This document shows positions 43,423 to 51,051 of a stretch of 52,998 nucleotides of DNA, piece by piece. The position numbers and the translations under genes were made by a program. The first letter of the stretch is position 1. Each line of letters begins with the position of its first letter. The notes beneath the pieces are model-generated. The model was given only the letters and a program-made list of their open reading frames with translations. It was not told where the DNA came from and ran no database searches. This DNA comes from Collinsella sp. (GTDB taxonomy: Bacteria > Actinomycetota > Coriobacteriia > Coriobacteriales > Coriobacteriaceae): the NCBI GenBank assembly GCA_014871665.1, contig WGSL01000005.1, forward strand, positions 1 through 52,998. The letters run 5' to 3'.

Positions 43423-44118
43423 CTATGCCTGCTGCCAGGTGTCGACGAGCTCCTTGGCGGCGGCGTAGGGGTCATCGGCGCTGCAGACGGCGCTCACCAC
43501 AAAGAAGCCGTTGACGCCGGTGGCCTTGAGCTGCGGCAAGTCGGCTGTCTTGACGCCGCCGCCCACCACGATGGGCACGGGGCTTGCCGCGTGGAGGGCG
43601 GCCAGGTCCTCAAAGCTCTTGGTGATGATAGAGCCGTCGGCCGCGCGTCCGCAGTCGCGCTTGGTTTCGGTCTCGTGGAGCGGGCCGATGCCCAGGTAGT
43701 CGACTAGGCTCATGTCGGCGGTCTTGACGTACTCGAGCATCTCCTCGCAGCGGGCCGAAAGGCCCACGATGCCATCGGGGCCCAGAAGCTTGCGGCAGAC
43801 CTCGACGGGAATATCGCTCTGGCCCACGTGCACGCCGTCGACAGCAATACCCTGCTCGCGCGCGGCGAGTACGCAGTCCAGGCGGTCGTCGATCAGCAGG
43901 GCAACCTGACCGGTTTTGCCGGCCTGTGCGATTGCCTGCGCGGCGTCGCCCGTCAGCGCAATGATCTCGCGGGCGCTTGCCACCTTGGAGCGCACCTGGA
44001 TGCAGGTAAAGCCGGCGTCGAGCGCCTGGGCCACCACATCGCCCACGGGACGCCCGAGCGTGTTTTCGGGGCCGAGTACCAGATAGGCCGAGATATCAAG
44101 GTTGTCGCGGATGCTCAT
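43423..44118 (-). CDS. thiE: Thiamine-phosphate synthase
   Basis: 231 residues, a TIM barrel. It joins HMP-PP and thiazole phosphate to thiamine phosphate. Motifs: IQVRSK near 41, LLIDDRLDCVLAA, GVHVGQSDIP, GLSAR, YLGIGPLHETETK (canonical GPxFxTxTK) and VVGGGVKTADLPQ. Its ATG overlaps the stop of the preceding gene by 4 bases. Last gene of the thiM operon under the TPP switch. Confidence 0.93.
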   Translation of the reverse strand: MSIRDNLDISAYLVLGPENTLGRPVGDVVAQALDAGFTCIQVRSKVASAREIIALTGDAAQAIAQAGKTGQVALLIDDRLDCVLAAREQGIAVDGVHVGQSDIPVEVCRKLLGPDGIVGLSARCEEMLEYVKTADMSLVDYLGIGPLHETETKRDCGRAADGSIITKSFEDLAALHAASPVPIVVGGGVKTADLPQLKATGVNGFFVVSAVCSADDPYAAAKELVDTWQQA

Positions 44119-44456
44119 CGTGCTTCCTCCTGCTTTTTGATCTGCGCTTCCATGCGTTCGAGCTTGCCGGTCATGGTGTCGGTAAATCCGGGTCGAATAT
44201 CGGCTTTGAGCACGACTTCGGTGCGGATGCCCTTGCTCGCCAACACAAAGGTTGCGTCGCGCACGACCTGCATGACCTCGTCCCAGTCGCCCTCGATCTC
44301 GGTGAACATGGAGGTGGTGCGGTTGGGCAGGCCGCTCTCGCGAATGACACGCACGACCTCGGCGACCTCGGCGGATAGCTCATCGCCGGTGCCGCACGGG
44401 GCGATGGCCACGGCGACGAGCGTGTTCATGCCGGCATTGGTTGCGGGCTCGGACAT
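44115..44456 (-). CDS. MTH1187-family thiamine-binding protein
   Basis: 113 residues, DUF77/YqgV type: LVAVAIAPCGTGDELSAEVAEVV, LPNRTTSMFTEIEGDWDEVMQVV, EVVLKADIRPG. These small ferredoxin-like proteins bind thiamine or its HMP part. It lies 3 bases after thiM and overlaps thiE, so it belongs to the salvage operon. Confidence 0.88.
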   Translation of the reverse strand: MSEPATNAGMNTLVAVAIAPCGTGDELSAEVAEVVRVIRESGLPNRTTSMFTEIEGDWDEVMQVVRDATFVLASKGIRTEVVLKADIRPGFTDTMTGKLERMEAQIKKQEEAR

Positions 44457-44459
44457 GGC

Positions 44460-45299
44460 CTATGCCTCCTCGAGCTCGAGTCGGTTATCGGCGATGTCTT
44501 GGGCGGTTGCGCGGTAGAGCTCGTCGATAAAGGCGACCTTAAAGCTTGCCGGGGCGTCGGCGACAGCGGCGGCACGCGTGCCGGCCACGTTGTAGACGGC
44601 GGTGCCGCAGACGGCTGCCGTAAACGGGTCGGCGGCGCAGGCGTACACGGCCAGCACGCCGCCCTGCGAGCAGCCGCAGCCGGTGATCTTGGACATGAGC
44701 GGGCTGCCGCCGTGAGACTTGGCCACCGTCGTGCCGTCGGTGATCAGGTCGACTTCGCCCGAGACGACCACGGCGCCGCCGGTGTAGCGGGCGAGCGCCA
44801 CGGCGGCGGCGCGGGCGGCGTCGACCGTGTCGGTGGTATCGACACCGCGCACGCGGCTCAGATCGGCCGCCTCGCCCTCAAGACCCCACAGGCCGGCGAG
44901 CGCGATAATCTCGGAGGCGTTGCCGCGCACGATGGCGGGCTTGTACTGCTTGAGCTCGTTGACCAGCTGGGTGCGCAGGCTACCGATACCCAGGCCCACC
45001 GGATCGAGCACCCAGGGCTTACCGGCGTCGTGTGCCGCCTTGGCCGCGCGGGGAATCGTTTGCTCGTAAATGGGGAAGAGCGTGCCCATGTTGAGATAGA
45101 TGGCGCCGCCGCCGGCAACGAGTGCCTCGCCCTCGTCGGGCAGATAGACCATGGCGGCCGATCCGCCCACGGCGAGCTGCGCGTTGGCGACAAAGTCGAT
45201 CGTCACCGTGTTGGTGATGGAACCGGCCATCGGATTGGTAGCGCGAATCTCCTCCACGGCCTTGACCATATGTTGCTTAAGCTGTTCCGAATCAATCAC
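44460..45299 (-). CDS. thiM: Hydroxyethylthiazole kinase
   Basis: 279 residues. It phosphorylates thiazole alcohol for thiamine salvage. Motifs: PMAGSITNTVTIDFVANAQLAVGGS near 23, WVLDPVGLG, VRGNASEIIALAG, VVVSGEVDLITDG and the active site ITGCGCSQGG near 217. The start is GTG 45299 because AAGGAGG lies 8 bases upstream and the TPP switch and terminator precede it. Confidence 0.94.
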   Translation of the reverse strand: MIDSEQLKQHMVKAVEEIRATNPMAGSITNTVTIDFVANAQLAVGGSAAMVYLPDEGEALVAGGGAIYLNMGTLFPIYEQTIPRAAKAAHDAGKPWVLDPVGLGIGSLRTQLVNELKQYKPAIVRGNASEIIALAGLWGLEGEAADLSRVRGVDTTDTVDAARAAAVALARYTGGAVVVSGEVDLITDGTTVAKSHGGSPLMSKITGCGCSQGGVLAVYACAADPFTAAVCGTAVYNVAGTRAAAVADAPASFKVAFIDELYRATAQDIADNRLELEEA

Positions 45300-45320
45300 T
45301 GCACATGCCTCCTTGGCATA

Positions 45321-45351
45321 GAAAAGGGGCGCTGTGCATAGACAGCGCCCC
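45321..45351 (-). terminator. Riboswitch-controlled intrinsic terminator
   Basis: On the minus strand GGGGCGCTGT (45351-45342), loop CTATGC, ACAGCGCCCC (45335-45326) and a U-run. It directly follows the TPP aptamer, so it is the expression platform. Confidence 0.88.
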
Positions 45352-45357
45352 TGTAAA

Positions 45358-45442
45358 GGCGGCATGCTCCCTACGCCAGCATTAACTGACAGGTTCAAAG
45401 GATTGGGCCCATTGCCCTCTCAGCCTTGTGGTTTGCACCGCC
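45358..45442 (-). promoter_or_regulatory. TPP (THI-box) riboswitch
   Basis: The minus strand contains the conserved GGCTGAGAGGGC, GAACCTGTCAGTTAATGC and GGCGTAGGGA segments in order. P1 is GGCGGTGC with GCATGCCGCC. It controls the thiM operon; thiamine pyrophosphate should favour the terminator that follows. Confidence 0.95.
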
Positions 45443-45482
45443 GGCACTCCCGCATCGAATCTGTTGTTCCCTATACTAGCGC

Positions 45483-45517
45483 ACCTGCCAAAAAGGGACA
45501 GGTTTATTTTGGCAGGT
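45483..45517. repeat. GGGACAGG hairpin, copy D
   Basis: ACCTGCCAAAA (45483-45493) and TTTTGGCAGGT (45507-45517), loop AGGGACAGGTTTA. Against copy A (26028) the single stem difference (A-T to G-C) is compensated on both arms. Confidence 0.9.
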
Positions 45518-45554
45518 CGTTACAATAGGTAGGACCGATACGAATGGGGGCCTT

Positions 45555-46463
45555 ATGATTAAACTTGTGCTGACCGATATGGACGATACACTGATTCCAG
45601 CCGGGCATGACGGCGCCAGCGACTACGCCATTGAGGGTATTCATGCCATGCAGGCGGCGGGTTTGCACTTTGGGCCGGTTTCGGGTCGTCAGCCGTCCGC
45701 GATGGGCTGGATGTTCCGCAATCGCTCCGAGTGCTTCTCGACCGGTGCGTTTTGCAACGGCCAGGTGATGTTTGTCGATGGCGAAGTAGTCGCTTCGCGC
45801 GCAATCGATAACGATGTCCTTATGCGCTTAGCCGATTATTTTGAACAGGAGACCGACGATACGTATTTGAAGGTCTACCGTCTGGGTGATGACTTTTGGA
45901 ATAACGATGCCCACTGCGTGACGAGCGATCCCGAGCGTGTGCGTCGCGCCATGAAGTCAGGCGGCAACGCGTGGCTCAAGGGCGAAGAGGCTCCCTGTCG
46001 TCCTGTCGTTGACGATGCCCCGGTATACAAGGCGAATATCTGGAGTGCCCGTTCGCGCGAGGAGCTCGCCGAGCTGCGCGAGCGTGTTGCCGCTGAGGTG
46101 CCGGAGCTCTCACTCGTGTTTCCCAACAACCGCGTGCGCCTGTTCGACGTTCTTCCGACCGGCTGGGACAAGGGCTGCGCTGCGCTGGAGCTGGCGCGCG
46201 CTTTGGGCCTGACGCCCGACGAGGTGGCCGTATTTGGCGATTCCGATAACGATTTGCCCATGATCGATGCCGTTCCTAACTCCGTTGCAGTCGCCAATGC
46301 CAACGAGGCCGTCACGGCTGCCGCACGCTGGCATATTGGCGCTGCGGCAGATGATGCGGTTGCCGGGGCTCTGCATCAGATTGCCGCCTGCGCCGCGACG
46401 GGGGAGATGCCGTCGTTTATGAGCCAAATGGACACGGCGGGTTTTGACGTCACGAACGTCTAG
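45555..46463 (+). CDS. HAD-family (Cof-type) hydrolase
   Basis: 302 residues. Motif I VLTDMDDTLI with the nucleophile Asp, motif II VSGRQ, a C2 cap, Lys in the linker (GWDKGCAALEL) and motif IV AVFGDSDNDLPMI. Cof-type enzymes dephosphorylate sugar phosphates, FMN or pyridoxal phosphate; the substrate is unknown. It is followed 10 bases later by a LysR gene, probably the same transcript. Confidence 0.93.
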   Translation: MIKLVLTDMDDTLIPAGHDGASDYAIEGIHAMQAAGLHFGPVSGRQPSAMGWMFRNRSECFSTGAFCNGQVMFVDGEVVASRAIDNDVLMRLADYFEQETDDTYLKVYRLGDDFWNNDAHCVTSDPERVRRAMKSGGNAWLKGEEAPCRPVVDDAPVYKANIWSARSREELAELRERVAAEVPELSLVFPNNRVRLFDVLPTGWDKGCAALELARALGLTPDEVAVFGDSDNDLPMIDAVPNSVAVANANEAVTAAARWHIGAAADDAVAGALHQIAACAATGEMPSFMSQMDTAGFDVTNV

Positions 46464-46473
46464 GGAGGGCGCC

Positions 46474-47370
46474 ATGAAGCTCCAGCAACTCAGATATGTC
46501 GTCAAAGTTGCCGAATGCGGCAGCATCACCGAGGCCTCGCGCCGGCTCTTTGTGTCGCAGCCTTCGATTACCGCGTCGATCCGCGATCTCGAAAACGAGA
46601 TGGGTGTGCATATCTTTGAGCGCACCAACAAGGGTGTCATTGTGTCCGAGGAAGGCGAGACCTTCTTGGGGTACGCGCGCCAGGTGCTCGACCAGGCCGA
46701 CCTGCTCGAGGGCAAGTACAAAGGTACGTCCGAGCAGGTGCCGCACTTTAGTGTGAGCTGCCAGCATTATTCCTTTGCCGTTAATGCGTTTGTCGATGTG
46801 ATCCGCGAGTTCGATGCCGCGCGCTACGACTTTACCCTGCGCGAGGAGCAGACCCACGAGATTATCGAGGATGTCGCGCATATGAAAAGCGAGCTGGGCA
46901 TCCTGTATCTGTCGGAGCACAATCGCGAGGTCATCGAGCGCATGCTGGTGGCCAACGAGCTCGTGTTCGAAGGGCTCTTCTGCGCCACGCCGCATGTCTT
47001 CGTCTGCGCCGACCATCCGCTGGCGGGCCGCCCCAGCGTGACGCTCGAGGATCTGGAAGACTACCCGTTCCTGTCCTACGAGCAGGGCAGCTATAACTCG
47101 TTTTATTATTCCGAGGAGCTGACCTCGACCTTTGAGCGTCGCAAGAATATCCGCGTGCGTGACCGTGCGACGCTGTTCAATTTGGCCATGGGCCTCAACG
47201 GCTACACGGTATGCTCGGGCGTGATCAGCCACGAGCTCAACGGCCCCGGCATTATCTCGATTCCGCTCGACGTGGACGAGTACATGGAGATCGGCATTAT
47301 TACGCGCAAGAACACGACGCTCACGCGCTACGGTCGGGCCTATATCGACGCGATTCGTCAGCATATCTAG
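46474..47370 (+). CDS. LysR-family regulator (probable control of the MetE-like gene)
   Basis: 298 residues: HTH (CGSITEASRRLFVSQPSITASIRDLENEMG), linker helix and two-lobe effector domain (SVSCQHYSFAVNAFVDV, LGILYLSEHNREVI, NLAMGLNGYTVCSGV). ATG 46474 with AGGGAGGG. A perfect TGATATAG-N7-CTATATCA dyad lies between it and the MetE-like gene on the same strand, suggesting it activates that gene. Confidence 0.9.
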   Translation: MKLQQLRYVVKVAECGSITEASRRLFVSQPSITASIRDLENEMGVHIFERTNKGVIVSEEGETFLGYARQVLDQADLLEGKYKGTSEQVPHFSVSCQHYSFAVNAFVDVIREFDAARYDFTLREEQTHEIIEDVAHMKSELGILYLSEHNREVIERMLVANELVFEGLFCATPHVFVCADHPLAGRPSVTLEDLEDYPFLSYEQGSYNSFYYSEELTSTFERRKNIRVRDRATLFNLAMGLNGYTVCSGVISHELNGPGIISIPLDVDEYMEIGIITRKNTTLTRYGRAYIDAIRQHI

Positions 47371-47416
47371 GCTGCTGTGCTCCGCACGGTTCAAGTCTCT
47401 TTATGACAGTCCAGAC

Positions 47417-47439
47417 TGATATAGGAAGCATCTATATCA
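47417..47439. promoter_or_regulatory. LysR-type operator dyad
   Basis: TGATATAG (47417-47424) and CTATATCA (47432-47439), perfect 8-bp arms, 7-bp spacer, 87 bp upstream of the MetE-like ATG. The T-N11-A core fits LysR regulators. Confidence 0.65.
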
Positions 47440-47525
47440 AACTGTTATAAACGTATATTTTACGATGGCCATATGAGCGCTCATACTCTGTCCCAGTAAA
47501 GCAACCAATGCAAAGGGAGATATCT

Positions 47526-48659
47526 ATGAGCACTTCGATTCAACCGAACGCGCCGTTTCGCGCCGATATCGTCGGCAGTTTTCTTCGTCCGCAGGCTGTA
47601 AAGGATGCCCGTGCCGCCTATGTCGCGGGTAAACTTGACGCTTCCGGCCTTAAGGCCGTCGAGGACGATGCTATTCGCGATTTGGTGGCAAAGCAGAAGG
47701 CCGCCGGCCTGCAGGTCATCACCGATGGCGAGTTTCGCCGCAGCTACTGGCACCTCGATTTTATGTGGGGGCTGAACGGCGTCGAGCGTCGCACCTCGCG
47801 TACGGGATATATGTTCCACGACGAGGAGACCACGGCCGATACCGCCGTGGTGACTGGCTCCATCAGCGGCGAGAACCACCCCTTCGTCGAGCACTTTAAG
47901 TTTGTCAAGGCACTTGAGGGCGAGGACCACGTTGCACGCCAGACCATCCCGGCGCCTATCCAGACGTTCTCTGAGGTCACGCTCGACCGCTGCGATGGCC
48001 AGCAGGAGAGCCTGCGCGCTGTCTATAAGACCGATGAGGAACTTGCCGACGCCATCGCAGCCGCTTATCGTACGGTGATCGCCGACCTGTACGCTGCAGG
48101 CTGCCGCAACATCCAGTTTGATGACTGCACCTGGGGCATCTATTGCGATACCGACTTTGTGTCCAAGACCGGCATGAGCCCGGTTGATCTGCAAAAGGTG
48201 AGTGAGCTGGGCGTGGCGCTCAACAACGCCGCTATCGAGGGCAAGCCCGACGACCTGGTCATTAACACGCATGTGTGCCGCGGTAACTACCACTCTACCT
48301 ATGCCTTCGAGGGTGGCTATGACCCCATCGCGCCATACCTGTTCGCAAACGAGGATGTTGACGCATTTTACCTGGAGTTCGATACGCCGCGCGCCGGCGG
48401 TTTTGAGCCGTTGAGGTACGTTGCCCCTGGCAAGAAGGTCGTGTTGGGCCTGGTGACCACCAAGGCCGCTGAGCTTGAGGACGAGGATGCCATCGTCGAG
48501 CGTATTCACGAGGCTGCAAAGTATGTTCCGCTCGAGAACCTGTATCTGTCTCCGCAGTGCGGCTTTGCCAGCTGCGAGATTGGCAACAAGCTGACCGAGG
48601 ACGAGCAATGGGCAAAGATCGCGCTGGTCAAGCGTATTGCCGAGCGCGTTTGGAAATAG
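47526..48659 (+). CDS. MetE-like cobalamin-independent methyltransferase (YxjG type)
   Basis: 377 residues, the C-terminal half of MetE only, as in YxjG/YxjH. Start ATG 47526. Text: DIVGSFLRPQ, ITDGEFRR, IQFDDCTWG, INTHVCRGNYHST (zinc ligands His and Cys), and LSPQCGFAS (second Cys). It transfers a methyl group to homocysteine or a related thiol; the physiological donor is uncertain. Adjacent LysR gene and operator suggest sulfur or methionine control. Confidence 0.9.
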   Translation: MSTSIQPNAPFRADIVGSFLRPQAVKDARAAYVAGKLDASGLKAVEDDAIRDLVAKQKAAGLQVITDGEFRRSYWHLDFMWGLNGVERRTSRTGYMFHDEETTADTAVVTGSISGENHPFVEHFKFVKALEGEDHVARQTIPAPIQTFSEVTLDRCDGQQESLRAVYKTDEELADAIAAAYRTVIADLYAAGCRNIQFDDCTWGIYCDTDFVSKTGMSPVDLQKVSELGVALNNAAIEGKPDDLVINTHVCRGNYHSTYAFEGGYDPIAPYLFANEDVDAFYLEFDTPRAGGFEPLRYVAPGKKVVLGLVTTKAAELEDEDAIVERIHEAAKYVPLENLYLSPQCGFASCEIGNKLTEDEQWAKIALVKRIAERVWK

Positions 48660-48782
48660 CGGTAACGTTCGCAGGTGACGGCGCGTGCGAGACATGGCGC
48701 ATCGCGTACAATGGTTCGGATCGTATCGTTCGGGCAGGTAATCCGCTATGCTCGAGCGCCCTTCCATTTTGAAAGGACTCTC

Positions 48783-50117
48783 ATGTCCCAGTCCTCGACG
48801 CCCGCCGCCAGCGATGCCATCTACGACGCATCGTCGCTCGGCCGCCCGCGCATGTTTTTGCTCGGTCTGCAGCACCTGTTTGCCATGTTTGGCGCCACCG
48901 TGCTGGTGCCCGTGCTCACCGGTCTCTCGGTTTCGGCAACGCTTTTGTTTGCCGGTTTGGGCACGCTGCTGTTCCACTTCCTGTCGCGCGGTAAGGTGCC
49001 GGCATTTTTGGGCTCATCGTTTGCCTTTATTGCCGGTTATGCCGCAATCGCGCCCAACGGCGAGACCGAGCTTTTGCCCTACGCTTGTCTGGGCGTTGCT
49101 TGCGCCGGCCTGCTTTATCCGGTGCTTGCGGCGCTCTTCCGCGCCTTTGGCGCCAAGCGTGTCATGCGTTTCTTCCCGCCGGTGGTGACTGGCCCCATCG
49201 TCATTTCGATCGGTCTGATCCTGGCGAGCTCCGCTATTGCTAACTGCCAGACCAACTGGCTTGTGGCTGTCATTGGCGTTGCCGTTATCGTCATCTGCAA
49301 CATCTGGGGCCGTGGCATGGTCAAGATCGTGCCGATTTTGCTGGGCGTTGTGGTGAGCTATGCCGTTGCGGCTGCGCTCGGCGAGGTTGATTTCTCGGGC
49401 GTTGCCGCCGCTCCGTGGGTCGGTCTGCCCATCGTGTGGGACAACACCGTGTTTGCACTCTTTGGGCCGCAGTTCGATAACGGTCTTGCCACGACGGCCA
49501 TCATCACCATCATGCCGCTGGCCTTCGCGACCATGATCGAGCATATCGGCGATATCTCTGCTATCGGTTCGACTTGCGAGCGCAACTACATTGCCGATCC
49601 CGGTCTGCATCGCACGCTGCTCGGCGACGGCCTTGCCACGATTCTGGCTTCGCTCTTTGGCGCTCCGGCCAACACTACGTATGGCGAGAACACCGGCGTG
49701 CTCGCCCTGACGCGCGTGTTCGACCCGCGCGTAATTCGAATTGCCGCGTGTTGCGCCATCGTGCTTTCGTTCTGCCCCAAGTTCGCCGCGGTCATCGCCG
49801 CCATGCCGGCATGCGTTATCGGCGGTGTGTCGCTCGTGCTCTACGGCATGATCAGCGCTGTGGGCGTCCGCAACCTCATCGAGAACCAGGTCGATTTCCA
49901 GAACAACCGCAACGTGCTGGTTGCCGCGCTGGTGCTCGTGCTTTCGCTCGGCATCGCGTACAGCACCGCCGGCGCCATCGTGTTGGAGCTGGGCGGCGTG
50001 ACCATTTCGCTGTCCGGCATTGCCGTGGGCTCACTGGTGGGCATCGTGCTCAACGCCATCCTGCCGGGTAACGACTTTGAGTTTGATGTCTCCGAGCTTG
50101 AGGAGGCTGCTGAGTAG
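48783..50117 (+). CDS. uraA: Uracil/xanthine permease (NCS2)
   Basis: 444 residues, 14 transmembrane helices of the NAT/NCS2 fold. Motifs: LGSSFAFIAGYAAI in TM3, LAFATMIEHIGDISAIG (Glu in TM8) and TTYGENTGVLALTRVFDPRV (Glu in TM10), the uracil-type signature. Proton symport of uracil is likely. ATG 48783 after GAAAGGA; the longer frame from 48675 lacks a ribosome site. Terminator follows. Confidence 0.92.
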   Translation: MSQSSTPAASDAIYDASSLGRPRMFLLGLQHLFAMFGATVLVPVLTGLSVSATLLFAGLGTLLFHFLSRGKVPAFLGSSFAFIAGYAAIAPNGETELLPYACLGVACAGLLYPVLAALFRAFGAKRVMRFFPPVVTGPIVISIGLILASSAIANCQTNWLVAVIGVAVIVICNIWGRGMVKIVPILLGVVVSYAVAAALGEVDFSGVAAAPWVGLPIVWDNTVFALFGPQFDNGLATTAIITIMPLAFATMIEHIGDISAIGSTCERNYIADPGLHRTLLGDGLATILASLFGAPANTTYGENTGVLALTRVFDPRVIRIAACCAIVLSFCPKFAAVIAAMPACVIGGVSLVLYGMISAVGVRNLIENQVDFQNNRNVLVAALVLVLSLGIAYSTAGAIVLELGGVTISLSGIAVGSLVGIVLNAILPGNDFEFDVSELEEAAE

Positions 50118-50142
50118 CAGCTGCGTTCAGCTAAAACAAGAT

Positions 50143-50180
50143 ATGGTGCCCATGCGTATATGCGTGTGGGCACCATTTTT
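50143..50180 (+). terminator. Intrinsic terminator after uraA
   Basis: ATGGTGCCCA (50143-50152) pairs with TGGGCACCAT (50167-50176); TTTTT follows. The esterase gene ends on it from the other side. Confidence 0.9.
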
Positions 50181-50844
50181 AATGCGTCAGTATCCAGTGG
50201 ATGCCGCGGGCCATGCGTAAGTCGGTTTGGGCAAAGTGATTGCCGGGGTTGAGCTCCAGCGTTGTTGGAATGCCGCGCTCGACGAGCAACGCTTCCATCG
50301 CGCGTGTGTCGTCGAGTACATGCCGCATCATGCGGTTGGGCGTCTTGGTTTCCTTTTTGCCGAGTGACAGGTAGACGGCTTGCGGGCTGCCGGCAAAAGG
50401 GGCCGTGCTGGCACGGTCGACAAAGTCGGGAAACCATAGCGACCCCGATGCGCTCGCGGCGCGGTCAAAGGCGTCGGTTTGCCAGAGGGACCAGAGTGCG
50501 AAGAGGCCCGCGAGCGAGTAGCCGGCAATGCCGCGCCAGGTGGGCGGCTGAGGAAGCGACGACTCGACCTGGGGGATTATCTGATTCAGCAGCTCATCAA
50601 GAAAATCGGCAGCTTGGCCGCCGAAAGGCTCGGCATCGCGTACGGTCCCGTCGCATGCCCAGGGGCTCAGCTCGCGATTCCAATCGAGCCCGCCAATGGT
50701 GACGAGGGCGAAAGGCGGACAGTCGAGCTCTCGGCAACACTTATAAACCTCGCTGCCGTCGCCCACGACCACAGGAAGGTAGATGACAGGCGCGCTTTCC
50801 GTATGATTCGAATAAACGGTTATCTGCTTTTGATGCGCTTCCAT
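50179..50844 (-). CDS. Alpha/beta-hydrolase of the esterase family
   Basis: 221 residues. Nucleophile elbow GYSLAG (near 109), catalytic Asp probably in LDDTRAME, His in NPGNHFAQ (near 205), and VIYLPVVVGDG at the start, as in Fes/IroE-type esterases. Cytoplasmic (no signal). Substrate unknown. Confidence 0.88.
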   Translation of the reverse strand: MEAHQKQITVYSNHTESAPVIYLPVVVGDGSEVYKCCRELDCPPFALVTIGGLDWNRELSPWACDGTVRDAEPFGGQAADFLDELLNQIIPQVESSLPQPPTWRGIAGYSLAGLFALWSLWQTDAFDRAASASGSLWFPDFVDRASTAPFAGSPQAVYLSLGKKETKTPNRMMRHVLDDTRAMEALLVERGIPTTLELNPGNHFAQTDLRMARGIHWILTH

Positions 50845-50958
50845 GACGGGCTTCTCTCAGTGTTGTGATATCGGCAGCCCCAATTGTTGCACGCCAGCGT
50901 ATGCCGGTTGGGCTAGACCAAAGACAATCTCGTGCATCCCCTGCGGACGCATATGGAA

Positions 50959-50994
50959 AACGCCACCGCCGGAGGGGAGCTCGGCGGTGGCGTT
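50959..50994 (-). terminator. Terminator of the second surface-protein gene
   Basis: AACGCCACCGCCG (50959-50971) and CGGCGGTGGCGTT (50982-50994) pair perfectly; on the minus strand a U-run follows. Confidence 0.85.
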
Positions 50995-51051
50995 GTTAAA
51001 CGGTGCTGGGGCTCGGGGCCTTCGCGGGAGCTGCCATGTGCGCAGAGGCGT

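Noticed and set aside
47481..48977. 498-codon minus-strand ORF
   Set aside because: Antisense to the MetE-like gene; no recognisable domain.
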